The notes beneath the pieces were generated by a model that was not told the origin of the DNA, searched no databases, and worked only from the letters and a program-made list of their open reading frames with translations. The position numbers were made by a program, and so were the translations under genes. A stretch of DNA of 9,241 nt from Candidatus Latescibacterota bacterium (lineage in GTDB: Bacteria; Latescibacterota; UBA2968; GCA-2709665): NCBI GenBank assembly GCA_030746455.1, contig JASLMQ010000631.1:1-9241 (forward strand). The letters run 5' to 3'. This document shows positions 7,957-9,241 of this stretch, piece by piece. Positions within the stretch are counted from its first letter, which is position 1. Every line of letters starts with the position of its first letter.

Positions 7957-7966
7957 CCCCCTTCCT
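7957..7966 (-). promoter_or_regulatory. Ribosome binding site for the GTG start of the PHP-domain gene
   Basis: The minus strand reads AGGAAGGGGG, five bases before the GTG at 7951. The frame is open further upstream toward the preceding gene without an obvious better start, so this purine-rich site is the main support for GTG initiation. Confidence 0.6.
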
Positions 7967-7975
7967 GCCTCTATA

Positions 7976-8000
7976 CGCGCACCCCTTAGGGTGCTGCGCG
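7976..8000. repeat. Short hairpin directly after the oxidoreductase stop codon
   Basis: Immediately after the TGA (8003-8001) the minus strand can pair CGCGCA with TGCGCG and CCC with GGG, with a 3-base bulge and a 4-base loop. An alternative is a 6-bp GCACCC/GGGTGC stem. No U tract follows, so it is a weak candidate for a processing or pausing hairpin rather than a terminator. Confidence 0.45.
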
Positions 8001-9023
8001 TCAGCTCCCGCCCAAATCCACGTCGCGCGCCTCGTCGTCTGCGGCCTTCTGAATCCTGTTGACCGTGCGCGCCGCCTTGATCACCGATGCGGTGCACAGC
8101 TCCTCCTCGCCCGTCTCTCCGCGGATATCCCGAACGAACGACCACAGGTGGCCCCCGGGAGGCCCTTCCGGCAGAGGGCGAGAGCCGAGCTCTTTGTCGG
8201 TGTCCAGGGCCAGCGACATCTCCTTGCCCGACTGCCAGATCTCGAGCACACCCTTGCGTCCCCAGAAGGTCACCCGCCAGTAGAACGGCAGCGTGTAGCC
8301 CGCTCCGTCCGGCATGTGGTAGGATACGTCGCCGATCACGCCGCACCCGTTGTTCATCGTGAGCATCAACTGCGCGCCGTCCTTGAAGCACGGATGCTCG
8401 GGCGCGAAGGCATTCCAACACCGTGCCGCGTTCACCGTTGAGAACTCCAGCCCGGTCATCCACGGAATAAAATCCATCGCGTGGATGGCGATGTCGGTGA
8501 TGGATCCCCCGTGCTTCCCGGGTTCGAAGTACCATCCCGGTCGGGACCCGAGAAGCAGCGGATGTTGCCCCATGAAGGAAATCGCGTGCACCTCGCCGAT
8601 CGTACCCCCGCGGATCAGCTCCCGCGCGCCGATCGAACACCCGAGGTCGCGCCGGGTGAGCATGCAGCCCACCTTCAGCCCCTTCTCGCTCGACAGGCGC
8701 TCGATCTCGTCCACCTCGCCCAGGTTGGTGCAGAGGGGCTTGTCCACAATCACATGCTTGCCGTGACTCAGCGCCTCGATGGCCACGCTGCCGCGTCGTG
8801 CAAAGTAGTCCCCGACGGCCACCACGTCACACCCCGAATCGTCCAGCATGGATTTGTAGTCGCTGTGCGTGATCTCGACGCCCTTCGCGCGGACCGCTTC
8901 GCGGGCCGCCTCGTCCTCCTCGCAGGCGGCGACCAGCTCGAGATCCTTCGCCTCTTTGACACGGTCGTATAGCGTCAGGATATGATCGTGCCGAAACCCC
9001 ATGAATGCGAAACGCAGTGACAT
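8001..9023 (-). CDS. Gfo/Idh/MocA family oxidoreductase with GFRHxH loop
   Basis: This 340-residue protein has the normal family length and two-domain layout. The N-terminal Rossmann start reads F-M-G-F-R-H-D-H-I (7-15) instead of GxGxxG, keeping only the first glycine of the loop. The E-K-P signature is D-K-P here (94-96), with the lysine kept. The C-terminal domain carries G-G-S-I-T-D-I-A-I-H-A-M-D (172-184), fitting the catalytic D-x-x-x-H-x-x-D pattern (Asp177, His181, Asp184). NAD(P)-dependent sugar or polyol oxidation or reduction is the family role; whether this loop keeps normal cofactor binding is not clear. A strong ribosome binding site GAGGAGG (9038-9032) lies eight bases before the ATG. 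It lies 55 bp after the membrane-protein gene and 49 bp before the PHP-domain gene. It is clearly different in sequence from the other oxidoreductase of the window, so not a recent duplicate. Confidence 0.92.
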   Translation of the reverse strand: MSLRFAFMGFRHDHILTLYDRVKEAKDLELVAACEEDEAAREAVRAKGVEITHSDYKSMLDDSGCDVVAVGDYFARRGSVAIEALSHGKHVIVDKPLCTNLGEVDEIERLSSEKGLKVGCMLTRRDLGCSIGARELIRGGTIGEVHAISFMGQHPLLLGSRPGWYFEPGKHGGSITDIAIHAMDFIPWMTGLEFSTVNAARCWNAFAPEHPCFKDGAQLMLTMNNGCGVIGDVSYHMPDGAGYTLPFYWRVTFWGRKGVLEIWQSGKEMSLALDTDKELGSRPLPEGPPGGHLWSFVRDIRGETGEEELCTASVIKAARTVNRIQKAADDEARDVDLGGS

Positions 9024-9078
9024 ATTCGGATCCTCCTCGCGCAGTGCGGCGACTCCTCACCAGCAACAGACTGCCTCG

Positions 9079-9241
9079 TTAGAAATTGTGGAACCCGTGG
9101 CCCGAGCCGGGGAACCATATGATGTCGACGGCCATTCCCACCGCGATCGCTACGCAGTAGCCGATCACGGTCCCGTAGAAGAATGGTTTGGCGCGCCGGT
9201 AGAGCCTCGGGCCGCCGTATCGCAGAATCATCAGCTTGGCC
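9079..9241 (-). CDS. C-terminal end of a polytopic membrane protein, DUF6785-like (5' part beyond window)
   Basis: Only the last 53 codons and the TAA stop (9081-9079) are inside the window. The tail contains R-Y-G-G-P-R-L-Y-R-R (7-16 of the visible part), then a hydrophobic helix of about 20 residues beginning F-F-Y-G-T-V-I-G-Y, and ends I-W-F-P-G-S-G-H-G-F-H-N-F. The basic loop followed by a final membrane helix and a short G-S-G-H tail resembles, from memory, DUF6785 integral membrane proteins common in uncultured bacteria with large carbohydrate gene sets. Their function is unknown to me; a transport-related role would fit the context. It is the first visible gene of the co-directional cluster. 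The coding call is firm because the frame shows strong protein-like composition; the family name is tentative. Confidence 0.7.
   Translation of the reverse strand, partial: AKLMILRYGGPRLYRRAKPFFYGTVIGYCVAIAVGMAVDIIWFPGSGHGFHNF

Noticed and set aside
7774..8640. 288-codon minus-strand frame overlapping two genes
   Set aside because: It covers parts of the oxidoreductase and PHP-domain genes in another frame and is arginine-rich without motifs.

Overview
The window is a GC-rich, densely packed stretch of bacterial chromosome. All seven recognisable protein genes lie on the minus strand, so transcription runs from position 9241 toward position 1. Gaps between genes are about 55, 49, 84, 165, 23 and 21 bases, and no convincing terminator or promoter is visible. 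The layout suggests one operon-like catabolic locus. The first gene (right edge) and the last gene (left edge) are cut by the window.

In transcription order the genes are: the C-terminal tail of a membrane protein resembling DUF6785 (9241-9079); a Gfo/Idh/MocA oxidoreductase with an unusual nucleotide-binding loop (9023-8001); a two-domain protein with a predicted N-terminal beta-propeller and a C-terminal PHP metallohydrolase domain of the CehA/McbA type (7951-5666, GTG start); an amidohydrolase of the amidohydrolase-2 type (5581-4727); a divergent M19 membrane-dipeptidase-like protein that seems to lack half of its metal ligands (4561-3344); a second, more canonical Gfo/Idh/MocA oxidoreductase (3320-2301); and a large heparinase II/III-type polysaccharide lyase with a four-cysteine motif (2279 to beyond position 1).

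The combination of a polysaccharide lyase, two sugar-type dehydrogenases, three metallohydrolase folds and a polytopic membrane protein fits breakdown of an acidic or modified glycan and oxidation of the products. The substrate cannot be read from the sequence. The gene content and protein style recall uncultured lineages such as Latescibacterota, Poribacteria or Planctomycetota. That placement is an impression from family content, not a measured assignment.

The only sizeable non-coding segment (4562-4726) holds a striking 17-bp perfect inverted repeat with flanking G/C tracts. It resembles a dispersed REP-like palindrome more than an intrinsic terminator. No RNA genes, CRISPR arrays, insertion sequences or tRNAs were seen, and no stretch above 300 bases lacks a gene.
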